DNA of 64,000 bases from Lycorma delicatula (Eukaryota; Arthropoda; Insecta; Hemiptera; Fulgoridae), in the NCBI RefSeq assembly GCF_047948215.1, contig NC_134464.1, positions 31,433,020 through 31,497,019 of the forward strand. Direction: 5' to 3'. Below are positions 1 to 11,690 of the stretch, one piece after another (the first letter of the stretch is position 1; each line of letters opens with the position of its first letter). The translations under genes and the position numbers were made by a program. The notes beneath the pieces are model-generated. The model was not told the origin of the DNA, ran no database searches, and worked only from the letters and a program-made list of their open reading frames with translations.

Positions 1-436
1 AATGTCTTATTACGGATATTAGACCCTTACTTAAATTTTCGACGCAATGCCGTGTAACAGATACAATTCACAAGTATGTGGTGTAGTATTAGATGGCAGT
101 CGCAGCGAACAAAAACAGGTGAATCTGTCCGTGACACGAGATGTCCATGAGTGAGTCTAGTGTGCCATATTCGCAGACGGCATATAATAACCTCATCTCG
201 ACAACTCCTAGATGAAGAACCCGAAGGTGATACAGTGTTCTAAACTAGACGAAGTTTATTGTCAATAATAGCATTCCACTTTGCCATTCAACATGAACCA
301 CCCACTTTACAAAACGGACAAGATTGTCAGAAACTACGCGATTAGAGAAAGGATGCTGCAAATAAGCCGCTTTTAAGCGATCAGCGCGCTCATTGCCTGA
401 AATTCCAATATGGCTACGGATCCGACAGAAGCTCAC
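1..436 (-). mobile_element. Non-LTR retrotransposon fragment, RNase H end
   Basis: Read on the minus strand, 245-436 gives a peptide with RSHIGISGNERAD, the C-terminal signature of the RNase H domain carried by Jockey/I-group LINEs. Further downstream on the same strand (about 1-110, other frames) is CDCHLILHHILVNC followed by YTALRRKF, which resembles the cysteine/histidine motif these LINEs carry after RNase H. The pieces lie in different frames, so this is a dead 3' fragment cut by the window edge. RNase H of such elements degrades the RNA strand of RNA:DNA hybrids during retrotransposition. Confidence 0.7.
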
Positions 437-515
437 ATTTGTATTAAGCCGATCATTTCAGAAGTAATGAACTGCAATTTACGGACAACAGGGTGTCTGG
501 AGTACACCTTACGAA

Positions 516-810
516 ACCCACCGGTTGGTCGAGTGGTGAACGCATCTTCCCTAATCAGCTGATTTGGAAGTCGAGAGTTCCATCGTTCAAGTCCTAGTAA
601 AGTCAGTTATTTTTACACGGATTTGAATACTAGATCGTGGATACCCGTGTTCTTTGGTGGTTGGGTTTCAATTAACCACATCTCAGGAATGGTCGAACTG
701 AGATTGTTGTACAAGACTACACTTCATTTACACTCATACATATCATCCTCATTCATCCTCTGAAGTAACATCTGAACGGTAATTACCGAAGGCTAAACAG
801 GAAAAAGAAC
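516..810 (+). repeat. tRNA-derived SINE, family S1, copy 1
   Basis: The element starts ACCCACCGG and has an A-box-like GGTCGAGTGGTGAACGC, then a B-box-like GTTCAAGTCC. Its body contains GATTTGAATACTAGATCG and GTTTCAATTAACCACA, and it ends GGCTAAACAGGAAAAAGAA. The same sequence recurs at 18734, 31264-31901 (two units), 36557 and 55033. It is flanked by an imperfect 13-bp direct repeat (503-515 and 811-823, 11 of 13 matching), a probable target-site duplication. The head resembles a Ser/Leu-type tRNA; mobilisation would rely on a partner LINE. Confidence 0.88.
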
Positions 811-849
811 TACATCTCACGAATCGCCTGCAAAGCGATCATGGAATCT

Positions 850-950
850 GAACATACAAAATTTTAACAAAATTTTGTATGTTCAAAATGTTTAACAAAA
901 TTTAAAATGTTTTAACAAAATTCAAAATGTTTTTTGTCATACTTGCGATG
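850..950. repeat. Perfect hairpin plus short tandem repeat
   Basis: Positions 850-865 and 869-884 are perfect inverted repeats of 16 nt with a 3-nt loop. They are followed by two or three units of a roughly 20-bp motif (AAAATGTTTAACAAAATTT). Confidence 0.8.
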
Positions 951-2260
951 ATCTTCCAACGATTGAGCTGCTGTTATCATACTGGGGGTCAGCTGATATT
1001 ACTGCTATTTTTCAATCATGCAAACACGTAAAAAATGGAAATGTGTGCCGTATTGTCTATCTTACGTGTGTCGTGAATTGTCTGTTCAATTGATTATTGT
1101 ATAATTAATAATGTTTAAGTTTGTTACAATGTGGTCCTTTTTAAGTATAGATAGAATATGAAAGTTATATACACATTGGTGGATTTGAGGTCTGTCCTTT
1201 TGAAATGGTTGGTAAATGTTGACATTTCCGTGTGTAGGAGTTTTTAAATGTAAACTATACAATTGTTTGAATTGGACCTGTTTAACCAATATAATACGTT
1301 GTGAAGTCGGAGTAGTTAAGTTTATATACACCAGGGGCATTATGTTTGCACATTGTTGTGTGCAATGATTTGTTTTGAACAGTATACTACTCAGATTTTT
1401 TTTTTTTAATTTTAGGCTATTTTCTTTGAGTTTTGTTTATGCGTGTTAATGTGAAGTATATTCGCTTTCTTACTTTTTTATCTCTTATTTTTTGTAGAAA
1501 TTTATTAACGAATGTACTACCTAGTATACAAAAGAAAAAAAATACATCACTTTTTTACCATTCAATTTTTAGAAAACATAAAATTTATATGGGATATCTC
1601 AGAAACAAACGAAAAATTTCACCCTATGTTCTACTAGTAAAAAAAAATAATTATTTTATTAACAGAAAAGTTTAGAAATTCGTTGGACACAAAAGTACAA
1701 TATCTGCGTTTTCACCGCTAACAAAAACCGACTGTACTCTTCAAATCCTTTTTTTCGATCCTGTTTAGGACAATTATGTACTTAATTCAACGTAATTCAA
1801 CTTCAACACAAATATAAAATATATTCCTTAAACAGTTACACAGTAAGATTAAAAAAAAAAAATTAATATGGTATAAAATCCAATATTTATCATCACGTGG
1901 TACGTAAGACATAATTTTTCAGACAAATATTTTCTTTCACGATGAATACTGTATAATATGTAACGTAATTATTTAGTGAAATCTAACAAAAAAAAAAACT
2001 ATAAATAAATTAATTATATATTTCTATAAATATATAATTGAGAAATGGTATTGTTTAAAACCACTACAAAATGTCGATAATTAAATAAGAATTTCATTAC
2101 GCGAATATGTTTCGCTCCACACGTAGTAAAATTAAATACAGGAAGAAAGCCACAAACCTTATAATCTACTAAAATTAAACAACAAATAAAACATTTAGGT
2201 CATCAAGCCACAATGTGATTATGTACGTAACAAAATTTAAAAAAAATAATGAATATTTAT
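951..2260. other. AT-rich stretch, no gene recognised
   Basis: A-rich and T-rich runs and scattered stops. The short open frames here (1086-1340, 1433-1675) have low-complexity Lys/Ile/Asn/Phe composition and match no family I know. Confidence 0.6.
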
Positions 2261-2261
2261 T

Positions 2262-2890
2262 ATTTTTTTGGTCTTCAGTCATTTGACTGGTTTGATGCAG
2301 CTCTCTTAGATTCCCTATCTAGTGCTAGTCGTTTCATTTCGGTATACATCCTACATTCTACATCCCTAACAATTTGTTTTACATATTCCGAACGTTGCCT
2401 GCCTACACAATTTTTTTCTTCTACCTGTCCTTCCAATATTAAAGCGACTATTCCAGGATGCCTTAATATGTAGTCTACAAATTTGTCTCTTCTTTTAGCT
2501 ATATTTCTCCAAATGCTTCTTTCTTCATCTATTTGCCGCAACACCTCTTCATTTGTCACTTTATCCACCTTTTTGATTTTTAACATTCTCCTATAGCACC
2601 ACATTTCAAAAGCTTCTAATCTTTTCTTCTCAGGTAATCCGATCGTCCAAGTTTCACTTCCATATAAAGCGACGCTCCAAACACATACTTTCAAAAATCT
2701 TTTCCTGACATTTAAATTAATTTTTGATGTGAACAAATTATATTTCTGACTGAAAGCTCGTTTCGCCTGTGCTATTCGGCATTTTATATCGCTCCTGCGT
2801 CGTCCATCTTTAGTAATTCTACTTCCCAAATAACAAAATTCTTCTACCTCCATAATCTTTTCTCCTCCTATTTTCACAATCTGTGAAATA
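2262..2890 (-). mobile_element. LINE reverse transcriptase C-terminal part (L2/RTE-like)
   Basis: The minus strand carries a long open frame (2275-2988) whose homologous part starts near IGGEKIMEVEEFCYLGSRI and continues with RIAQAKRAF, VWSVALYGSETWTI, EAFEMWCYRRML and RDKFVDYILRHPG. These are in order the connection and C-terminal blocks found after the RT active site in many insect LINEs. The first ~35 residues of the frame are hydrophobic and do not fit the family, so the true 5' part is missing. The 3' end (plus-strand CATTTGACTGGTTTGATGC near 2279) is a tail sequence I recall as common in insect LINEs. It is long and stop-free, so relatively young, but 5'-truncated and without the active site. 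Confidence 0.88.
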
Positions 2891-3050
2891 TTAATTAACG
2901 TATTAATAATTAATGAAATACAATCCAAACACGATTCTATTCCTCCCAAAGCAATGCCAATAAAAACTAAACAAATGACTATACACATTCATTCTTGCAT
3001 ATCACAGATTACTCTTCAGTTTAATCCCCCACAGATTACTTCAGTAACTA

Positions 3051-3278
3051 ACTAATCAGAATACCGTATTTTCCTAACCAATCACAAGTACAAATACGAT
3101 TGACCAATCAAAAAGCACTACTTTCACCGATCACAACTGTAAAAGGAATTGACCAATTATTAGGCGGTAAACACCAACCAATCATAGTCCCTATTTTTTT
3201 AACCAATCATAAGGTATGAATAAAATTAATCAATTGGAATACTACAAATTTTGACCGATAAAAAACGTACCGTCCCTG
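3051..3278. repeat. Degenerate ~25-bp tandem array of CCAAT-type units
   Basis: CCAATCA or a one- or two-base variant recurs at 3052, 3078, 3104, 3127, 3153, 3178, 3203, 3226 and 3255, spacings of about 23-29 bp. Most units begin AACC or GACC; the rest of each unit is AT-rich and diverged. It looks like an old minisatellite in which only the CCAAT core is still visible. CCAAT is also the NF-Y binding core, but no gene start is evident nearby. Confidence 0.65.
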
Positions 3279-3617
3279 AATACTGTTAACACTATATCAT
3301 ATATAACCACAAAACTTTACATTTTATCAGACACAAAGGCTGAAAACCATCTAGACAATAATTAATTCTGACCAAACATAAGAGAGGATTATCTACATTA
3401 TTTTATCCGGTAAGCATAAAAAAAATATTTGGAAACCAATCCAAATCCACTTATGATTCAATATTTATATATTAATGTACAAACTACGATGTATTTCTAT
3501 AGATGTAGTAGTTTTTGACAGATGCAAATATATCATATTTTAACATTATCTTTATAGATAACTTTAACTACTGTATTTAATGTTCAATCTCTGCTGTAAA
3601 AAAAGTAAATAAAAGCA

Positions 3618-3666
<49 letters not shown>

Positions 3667-5017
3667 GAAAATAAACGAATTCATTTTTTTTACACGAATA
3701 TAGAAATAACGATGTTCCGTCTATAAAACAAGATATACTACAACCAATCATATTGTATAAAAAATAAATCTGTTTCTATAATTATTCCTGCCTCTGTAAT
3801 TGTATCTGATATGCCACGCCTGCACCGCGTTATTAAGCGATCACAATCACTGATTGGTAGTAACAACCAAGCGCTTCCATTTTTTTCAACGCCAACATTC
3901 TACATACGTTATTCACACCACACAAAGCTACATAAAATTACAGAGGTAGAGTGAAGTCACCGTGTACCGGAGTAGTGAGCATGCTTACAAAAGTTTACTA
4001 CTAATCCGCCTAAAAACATCCGCTTGAATGAAAAATGTGCAGCGACAGAAACAAAAACAATTACTTGCAGATAAATAACCCACTAGATTTCACTTTTACG
4101 TAAGTTTTATTAAAATGATTTTAAAAAAAAAACGTAATGTCAAATTGTATTATCAATGTAAAAAAATGTTTTTAATATTAGTATTTTTTGTCTTGTTATA
4201 CATAAAATGTTAAAAACAAATAAAATTAAATTTATATGAGTTTTATATTTAAACTTATACTAACTAATTAATGTACTCTATATACTTACTAATATGAAAT
4301 GTTATATTTCAGTCAGTCAGTTGTTTGCTGGACACTGTTATAATTGCAACGCGAAGTTTACCTTCTCATTCTATTAGTAAAGGAAGAAGAAATTTAATTA
4401 TTATTGAAATGGATCTTTAAAAATAATATAAATAAAAGACGAACGATATGAAGTGATGATATACAAATTGTAAGTGTAATGCCAAAGTGAATACCAAAAT
4501 AGATAACAGACGTCATTAAAGATGATCTGGTTTATATTTATTAAAAACTTGACTAGAAAGTGGAAATATTCTCGTAGTATTTTGATGAAAACTATGTCGA
4601 TCGTATTTATTTCCCTTAGCGTATGCACGCCTACCCTGATAACTGGTATTGGAGATACACTAAATGATATTATGCATTTTTTCATTTCAGCTTCAACCTT
4701 TAGACAAAAGAAGAGAAAACGCGTCCTTATATGGAAAATCTTACGAGAAAAGTACTCTCTCCATGTTTAGAAATGTTAAATCTTTCAAGGGTAAAATTTA
4801 CAATAAATATAGTAAACTTAAATTGAAAGAAAGTAAACATCACTATCAGCTTAACAAAAATCTTCTTACAGTTAAAAAAAACATATATATTCATAGAGAT
4901 ATATCAGTTTATAAGGAAAATGAAGTAGGCCGTCTGATATTCGTGTATTTACTACAGTTAATCAAAATATTTAATATTTTATTTTCTCGTTTGCATAGCG
5001 CTGTAACAGAGCTATAG
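3279..5017. other. AT-rich stretch with (AT)n; one unassigned ORF
   Basis: Mostly unique-looking AT-rich sequence. A frame at 4691-5017 (plus) is Lys- and Tyr-rich (KSFKGKIYNKYSKLKLKE) and is preceded by TTTTTTCATTTCAG, a good match to a 3' splice site, but no family is recognisable and no donor or partner exon could be assigned. Treat it as a possible exon only. Confidence 0.4.
3620..3664. repeat. (AT)n microsatellite
   Basis: About 22 AT dinucleotides in an uninterrupted run. Confidence 0.97.
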
Positions 5018-5822
5018 CTCTAGAAGGGTAAATATTGTAATCGGTCCAATTTGGGCAAATGCGGTTTTCACCGGATTTTGACGTATTGACACACAAGGAA
5101 CCCAAAAAACCGGATGGAAATTTTTCGGATGTGATGGTTTAATGTTCGTATGTACGTGAGTGTGTGTTCGGTGTTGGCTTCTAAATAATCATTTTATATC
5201 TCTACAACTACTGTACGATTTTGACCAAACTTAGTTCTTATACTTCTATGAAAAGATTGATGCCATTAAATTTTCAACTTAAAAGGACAACGGGGTGAGG
5301 CTGTAGAACAAGATCACTCTCAGTATCTCGAAATTTCGCCTAATTAAGGTTATATTTTTCTTAGGCACATTTCTTAACAATTAAAAATAACATTATTTGC
5401 AAAAAAGAATCTTACCAAGATTGCACCCCAAAAAAATGCGTTAAACTACTGTTACTTTGTGACGTCACAGCTGAGCGGTGGAAGTAAATAAATGAATAAT
5501 ATTTAAAGCGTAAAAAAGTAACTCGGTCTGACCGGGTCTCGAATTCGATCGCCCGTCTGACTCAGTACCTGGTGAGTTAAGCTTCGCGGCTACACCAGTC
5601 CGCCGAGTGTACAAGAGAATTTTTTTTTTGTAAGTTATGAAACTACATCAGTTTAGTTAGTGCCGACCGTCGCCGCCAGTACCGCCATATCCGCGCGAAT
5701 TAAATACGATATGCGCACGCCCTTTAGTTAAAATCATTGAATTAGATAAACGAAAAATATTATATTTAAATAAAATGATAAATATTTTAAATTAAGTTGT
5801 GTGTGTAAGCCGTGCATCAAAA
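5018..5822 (+). repeat. Long interspersed repeat family B, copy 1
   Basis: This shares with 6868-7478 an ordered set of segments: CTAGAAGGG, GCGGTTTTCACCGGAT, GGAACCCAAAAAACCGGATG, AACGGGGTGAGGCTGTAGA, TTTCGCCTAATTAAGG and, at the end, ATAAATATTTTAAATTAA. Both copies are direct and about 1.2 kb apart. Copy 1 additionally holds a tRNA-like segment at 5516-5612. No coding capacity is visible, and the superfamily is unknown to me. Confidence 0.85.
5516..5612 (-). repeat. tRNA-like (SINE-type) sequence
   Basis: The minus strand reads ACTCGGCGGACTGGTGTAGC at its start, has GGTACTGAGTCAGACGGGCG in the middle, and ends ATTCGAGACCC...CCGAGT. The first and last six bases (ACTCGG/CCGAGT) can pair like an acceptor stem and ATTCGAGAC resembles a B box. 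The arms do not fold into a proper cloverleaf by eye. It is absent from the second copy of family B, so it is probably a SINE inserted into copy 1 rather than a working tRNA gene. Confidence 0.55.
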
Positions 5823-6867
5823 ACATCCTACAGTTATTTTTTGGAAATACTGTTATTTTTTACGCTTACAGTTGATGACTCGGTACAAGGAATGACATGG
5901 CAACCGATGTCATTAATATTTCTTCAAAGTAATTGTCACATCCTGTGCAATTTACTATTTCCCCAAATGACAAACCTAAATAAATCTTTTATTAATATCA
6001 TTCATGGCAGCATTGAAAACGAAAATATATATAATTAAACTTATAAATATTATTATAATGATATCAACTTACATTCTTCAAATGAAGAAGTCTTCTCTCA
6101 CCTAGAAAAAAAAAACAGTAAATAAATTATTGATATCAAATATTAAAGACTACTAACACCTAAGTAAATCATTAACACACAACATACGTAAGCCGGACCA
6201 GATGATACGAAATATTTTTTTGCTTTATATATTTTTTTAAATTTTATTTATTATTTTCACACACAATTACAAACAATAAAAAAAATTATGAATTTTACTT
6301 TTAATAATAATAATAATGAGAAAATTCAATACAACATTTTCTACAAATCGTAACATAAAATGTGAATGAAAATTTAGGTACCTTCTGTAGAGAAATCCGT
6401 GTCGAGAGTTACAATTACAATAACATTTTATAAAGTGAAACAAAAATTCTGAGATATACCGCCAGCAACTTAAAATAACAATAATAATTTATAGATATTG
6501 TAATCCAAAGATATTAATTTCTTTTAATAATTACTTCAGTAAATAGATTAGAATAACTTCAATGTTATCCCCACAAACAACAGAGCATTGTATTCGCTAC
6601 AGTTTCTTGATTCCTTTACATTATTAGATAAGAAATTGTACACCTTCAGAGCCACAAATGAATAAAAATGCAGTTCCAATTTTGGCAAAGGTAACACAAA
6701 TTTATCATTACTGCTTAAATTACTCTTAATATATATGTGCGTTACTCTACACATATAACTTCTATAAAAAAAATTTTAGTACGCAAAAAACATACAAATA
6801 TCATAGGGGCAATACGCTAAGTTTTTTTTAAAAACTGGAAAATTTTCGTAAAATCGATTGCTTTCCC
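5823..6867. other. AT-rich stretch, nothing recognised
   Basis: No family motif is visible in the short frames (5799-6038 plus, 6548-6754 minus). Confidence 0.5.
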
Positions 6868-7478
6868 GTCTAGAAGGGAAAGTATCGTAATCGTTCCAAT
6901 TCGGGCATAAGCGGTTTTCACCGGATATTGACGTTTTGACACCTAAGGAACCCAAAAAACCGGATGGAAATTTTCCGGATGTTTGTATATAAGTATGTGT
7001 GTTCGGTGACGCCCTTTATATGACCTTATAGCTCAACAACTACAGGACCGATTTTGACCAAACATGGTCAGATTACTTCTATATACGGAGCACTGATGCC
7101 AATAAATTTTCAATTTAGAATGACAACGGGGTGAGGCTGTAGAGCAAGGACACTCTCAGTAACTCGAGATTTCGCCTAATTAAGGTCTTATTTTACTAAG
7201 GGACATTTGTTAACAATTAAAAAACAATATTTGCAAAAAACATTTATTCAAAATCGCACCCCACCCCAAAAAAAGCTCTAAACTAGTGGCTGAGTGGGTA
7301 TATTGCGTCAATATTACTCCTCTCCCCACAAGGAGCGCTAATGTAGCACTGACGCACAGCTGTATGTGGGCGCGCTTTAGTTTGAAACACTGAATTAAAT
7401 AAATACAAAGTATTATATTTAAATAAAATTATAAATATTTTAAATTAAATTATGAGTGTATAAGCAAAGCATTAGAAA
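6868..7478 (+). repeat. Long interspersed repeat family B, copy 2
   Basis: Second copy of the family at 5018-5822, collinear over most of its length, with the same opening (CTAGAAGGGAAAG) and the same AT-rich ending. In place of the tRNA-like insertion it has a short GC-richer segment (CAAGGAGCGCTAATG). Confidence 0.85.
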
Positions 7479-7912
7479 AAAGCCGCGCGACGGAAAGTTC
7501 TACATCTGTGTTGTCAGCTTTTTTTTTTATATGAAATCTTTCTAATTACATGTTTTTGTGCTACCAATAATGGTTTTATACTGTATTAGAATAATACATA
7601 CCTCCCCAACAAGTTGTAACATGCATTAATCACAATTCTATCAAGGAGTGATAGAACATCTTTACTTAGTAACTAAATCGAACAAAAATTCTTTAAAAAA
7701 TATAATTTATACATACTTAATCCAATTTCTTTTTTTATTTTATTTACTTTGAAGACAGATTCACATCTAAAATTACTCCCAGATACTAACCCGTATTTAT
7801 TTGCGGTATAGTTTGGCACGTACAATTCATGTTTGTATTACAGTTTAAATTCTGATTTTATTTATTTATTTAGTGTATGACACCAAAACACAACACCAAT
7901 TACAGTGAAAAA
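7479..7912. other. AT-rich stretch, nothing recognised
   Basis: No coding or repeat signal that I can name. Confidence 0.5.
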
Positions 7913-9000
7913 TTACAAATAATCATTTAACAAATTAATATAAGCAACTGATTCTATAGTAGCCATCAGGAAATCTTCAGGAGTCCCTTCATAAGCTGTC
8001 CTAGGGCAAACTTCTAGGATGTATTCGACAGTTTGATTTTTGCCACACTCGCAAAGGGACGTCGGTGTTTTACCCCATTTATAAAGGAAATAGGCGCATC
8101 TACCATGCTGAGTTCGTATTCTGTTTAGCGTTGACCATGTCTTACGTGGTAAGTCAAACCCCGACGGCATTTGAGTGATACATGGGATTTGGTTATTCTG
8201 TTTTGTGGTCCATTCTTGACGCCAGGCGTCAGTTAGGTTAAATCCTTCCTCTATGGCAGCAATTGCTATTTTGATAGGTGGCTTTCTAGATCGAAAGCGA
8301 CCATGATTGTATCCTCAGTGTCCTCATGTATTGGTAGGTTTCGATTATCTATAATCTTCTTGTACTCTCTTATAAGAGCGTTCATACAGCGCAGATCTGG
8401 GGTTGGTATGTGGCTCAATACTGACAGCCATTCCACAGGAGTAGACCTGATAACCCCGGCAATCATTCTCATAGTGTTATTAAGTTGAGCGTAAATTCTA
8501 TTAACATAAGGGCTGTTAAACCACATTGGCGCAAGCCAGTAAATTCTGATATTTTATGCTGTATAATATTCCGGCAGACATTTTAATTGAAAAATTATAC
8601 AATTTGTCCTTATTACATTTAAACTTCAAACGTTTTTTATTAACCACAACCTAATTCTCATAAGGTCTTTATCAATATTTTCCTTATTTCGTATAAACTT
8701 TCAGCTTCATTATCTAATGCTATATCATCTGCAAATATTGTCACTCTATTGTTAAATTTTCCACTACATAAATCATTTATGTTCATAATAAATAAAATGG
8801 TTCCAGGTACAGACAGAACCCTGTGGGATACCGTACTTGAGAGTTCATTTCTTCTCCTAATTTGACCTGTTGAGATCTTCCCCTAAAATAAGTCACGAAC
8901 CATTTACTTCATTGACCTCTTTTCCAGATTTCCATAGTTTTTCAAGCAAAATGTTGTAGTCCACAACTTAAAAGTTTTTTTTTTAAATCCAAGAACAAAC
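7913..9000 (-). mobile_element. Jockey-like LINE, RT domain to C-terminus, decayed
   Basis: On the minus strand, reading from about 9000 downwards: YFRGRSQQV, GIPQGSV, then INDLCSGKFNNRVT and FADDIAL (the RT active-site box, near 8714-8734). Next comes IYAQLNNTMRMIAGVIRSTP...WLSVLSHIPTP (8266-8526), then GFDLPRKTWSTLNRIRTQHG and LCECGKNQTVEYILEVCP (7913-8170). The order is that of the RT and C-terminal regions of Jockey-type elements. At least three frame changes separate the pieces, so it is dead. Confidence 0.88.
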
Positions 9001-9614
9001 CTGGTAAATAAATTGGAACATGTTAATCTCATTTTTATTTTACCAAAAATAAATAAACTTAATTTAGATATTTTATAATAATACAATTTGAAAATAAATA
9101 ATAAATGAATTTATCATAAATATATTACAATTCAAATTTTTATCATAATAATTTTTAATTTAAATTATTACATATACAAAATATTCGTATAAAAAGATCT
9201 TTTCATTTTCTTCGTTTTTATAGAACACACAAATACAGAGAGTCCCTAACATAAGTTTCCATATATACGAAAGTATGTATTATTTTTTTATGAAGGCCAT
9301 GGTGTAATTAGGAAAAAATACAAAACTTATAATGATGTTGGTGATACGTTCCTTGAGATGATTTATGTTTTGTATCTTTTTCTTATTCACCATATGGAAA
9401 AAAATGTTTATTTTTTTCTATGCATTGAAACTTATGGGGTTATGTGTTCTTCAGCAGTGGAGGATACGCATCGAAATATATCTTCAAAAACAATGGTAGT
9501 AATGTAGAGTATATTATATAAATACGAGTAAAAATGGTTTTCGTAAAAAAATGTTTATTTTTCTATGCATAAAATCTAATGGGATACCTGTATTTCATCA
9601 TTATTATTCAGTAA
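9001..9614. other. AT-rich stretch, nothing recognised
   Basis: A short block (AAAATGTTTATTTTTCTATG-like) occurs twice, near 9400 and 9550; otherwise featureless. Confidence 0.5.
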
Positions 9615-10125
9615 AGTTACGCCTTATTGATTTAGCCACGTTACTCTCATCTCCGCTTCTCTTTTCAAGTCATTATATAAACAAAGACCCATCTCTTCTT
9701 TATCATTATTGATGATGGATCGGTCTACCTCTAGGTTTTTTACCCAAAACCTTGCCCTCAAATATATTCGTCAAGAACTGGTCATGTCGTATTACATGTA
9801 CTATCAATTTCGTACAACATTTAGTAAGGACCTCCTCTCACACACTTCTGCTAATACTTGATAATTTCTTTTCCTATCTAACCAGCTTGTTCTTGTTATT
9901 CTCCTCTAAATCCACATTTTCATTGTTCCAGTCTTCTTTCTGCTTTCCCAAGCGTCCATATTTCATACCCATAAGTTAGAACACTCCAGACAAAAGTTTT
10001 AGCAAACTGTTTCCTTACTTGCATACTCGTATGATTATCAGTCAGTATATTATTTTTACCCTGGAAAGCTCGTTTTGCCAGCGCTATTCTTCCTTTTACT
10101 CTTGTCGCACATTTATTATCGGTAG
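9615..10125 (-). mobile_element. LINE RT C-terminal fragment (L2/RTE-like), decayed
   Basis: Minus-strand reading gives RVKGRIALAKRAFQGKNNIL, MQVRKQFAKTFVWSVLTYGY, EIWTLGKAERRLEQ, later HVIRHDQFLTNIFEGK, KKPRGRPI, and finally MGLCLYNDLKREAEMRVTW. This is the same block order as the fragment at 2262-2890 but clearly a different, older family member with several frame changes. Confidence 0.8.
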
Positions 10126-11690
10126 TGACGGTGCGATAAATACAAATGTATTTTAATAAATATGTAAACCTGTATTTAATAGATAGAAATTATTTTAACT
10201 CGCCCAAATTTTAGTGTTTTTCTATAAATTCAGTTCATCAGAACCCAAAAATACTAAAGTGTTGGTTAAAAAAAATCCTGGACGTTTATCTTAGGAAGGC
10301 TTAACTCAAAATCATACATTTTTCGTTATTATTTAAACGTTTAGGGGAATGATTCTACTAAATTTGTAATAAAAATCAGATAACACATTGAAGTGATGAT
10401 GATGAGTTTCTGGAATAAAAAAAAAATTCAAAAACACGCGATCAATAAAATAGAAGTTTATGAAAATAAAAGGTTATTGGATTATCACAATCAACTTGAA
10501 TAAATTAATTGAGTAATTTAATAGAATAAATTAAAGTTACAAAATTATCTTAACATAGAAACACAAAAAATAAGAAAAATAATAAATACGATAAAAAAGA
10601 GCCCCATACTTAATGGATTATATCAATAACGTTTCTTTTATATATCCAACATTAATGTTAAACGAACCTTTAGATCGAAACCAGGACTATTCCAAACACA
10701 ACCTAGCCAATAAATCGATTAACAGTACAAAGATTTGTCACATTATTTTAAAAATTAAAAATAAATTAGATAAAATATGTAAAATACGAGTATTATTAAA
10801 AATGTACATTAAAAAAAATTCATTTTACACTTGTAAATCGTTTATGAAGTATGTAAGGAATTTTTAACATTAGAATTCTTTTGAAAAGAAAACATTTTGT
10901 TTTAAATATAAATTAATACATATATATATATAATCATCAGATGAAATAGCTAATAAAATTTTAGTTTAGAAGTATGATGACAAACAAAACAAATAAAAAT
11001 AAAAAATAAAGCTCTGAAAATAAAACAGAAAAATGAGAATGGTGATAAAAAATGTTATAATATAGTAAAATTGTCCTTCCCGTAATAAAATATTTCTAAG
11101 GAATTAATATGAATGAGTACGGACTTTTTTTTAAACCAGATTAATTATAAACATGACGCTCGTGGTTTTTTTGGGAAAGATCCAAGGCGCCAGCCTTTAT
11201 GTAGATAGAATGTGTGTGTGTGTGTGTGTTCAATATTGTACGAGTATAAATTCCTAGCGACGCAGCGACGAATTTTAAAGCGATGACATTAGCTAAAAAA
11301 GACGACTACAGAATAGTATGTACTAAAAATTAGGTTACATACTTTTTAAACATGTTTGGTTAGTTACTGGTAATGAATATGAAATACTAATTGCAATTTG
11401 TACCATTATTTATAGAGTAGTATTCAGTAATATAAATTCTTACACGAGGCATTCCGTTATCTAGTTGAATTCATATTAATTGATATTTCTTTTTATCATA
11501 ACACTTTTGGAAAATAATAATTTGGGCCACGGTGATGTGTTTTAAACTAGTTATATAATATTGACGATAAAAGATAACGTGAAAAAGTTTTTCTTAAAAA
11601 AAAAATTGATCAACTAAAACAAAAACTAATCTAAAAATATTTCCAATTAACTGTTAAATAACAATTCTTTTTAAATTATTGCCACCAATG
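10126..11690. other. AT-rich stretch, no gene recognised
   Basis: Contains a (TG)n run near 11210-11229. The frame at 10613-10867 is Lys/Asn/Ile-rich with no known motif. Confidence 0.5.

Noticed and set aside
1433..1675. 80-codon open frame on the plus strand
   Set aside because: Lys/Ile/Phe/Asn-rich, no motif, in AT-rich DNA where open frames of this size arise by chance.
3051..3278. CRISPR-like array (regular ~25-bp spacing)
   Set aside because: Only a 7-bp core repeats, the genome is eukaryotic, and there are no conserved full-length repeats or cas genes.
5516..5612. Possible functional tRNA gene on the minus strand
   Set aside because: Only the outer 6 bp pair; length and arms do not fit a tRNA.
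10613..10867. 84-codon open frame on the plus strand
   Set aside because: Low-complexity composition, no recognisable family, no supporting context.
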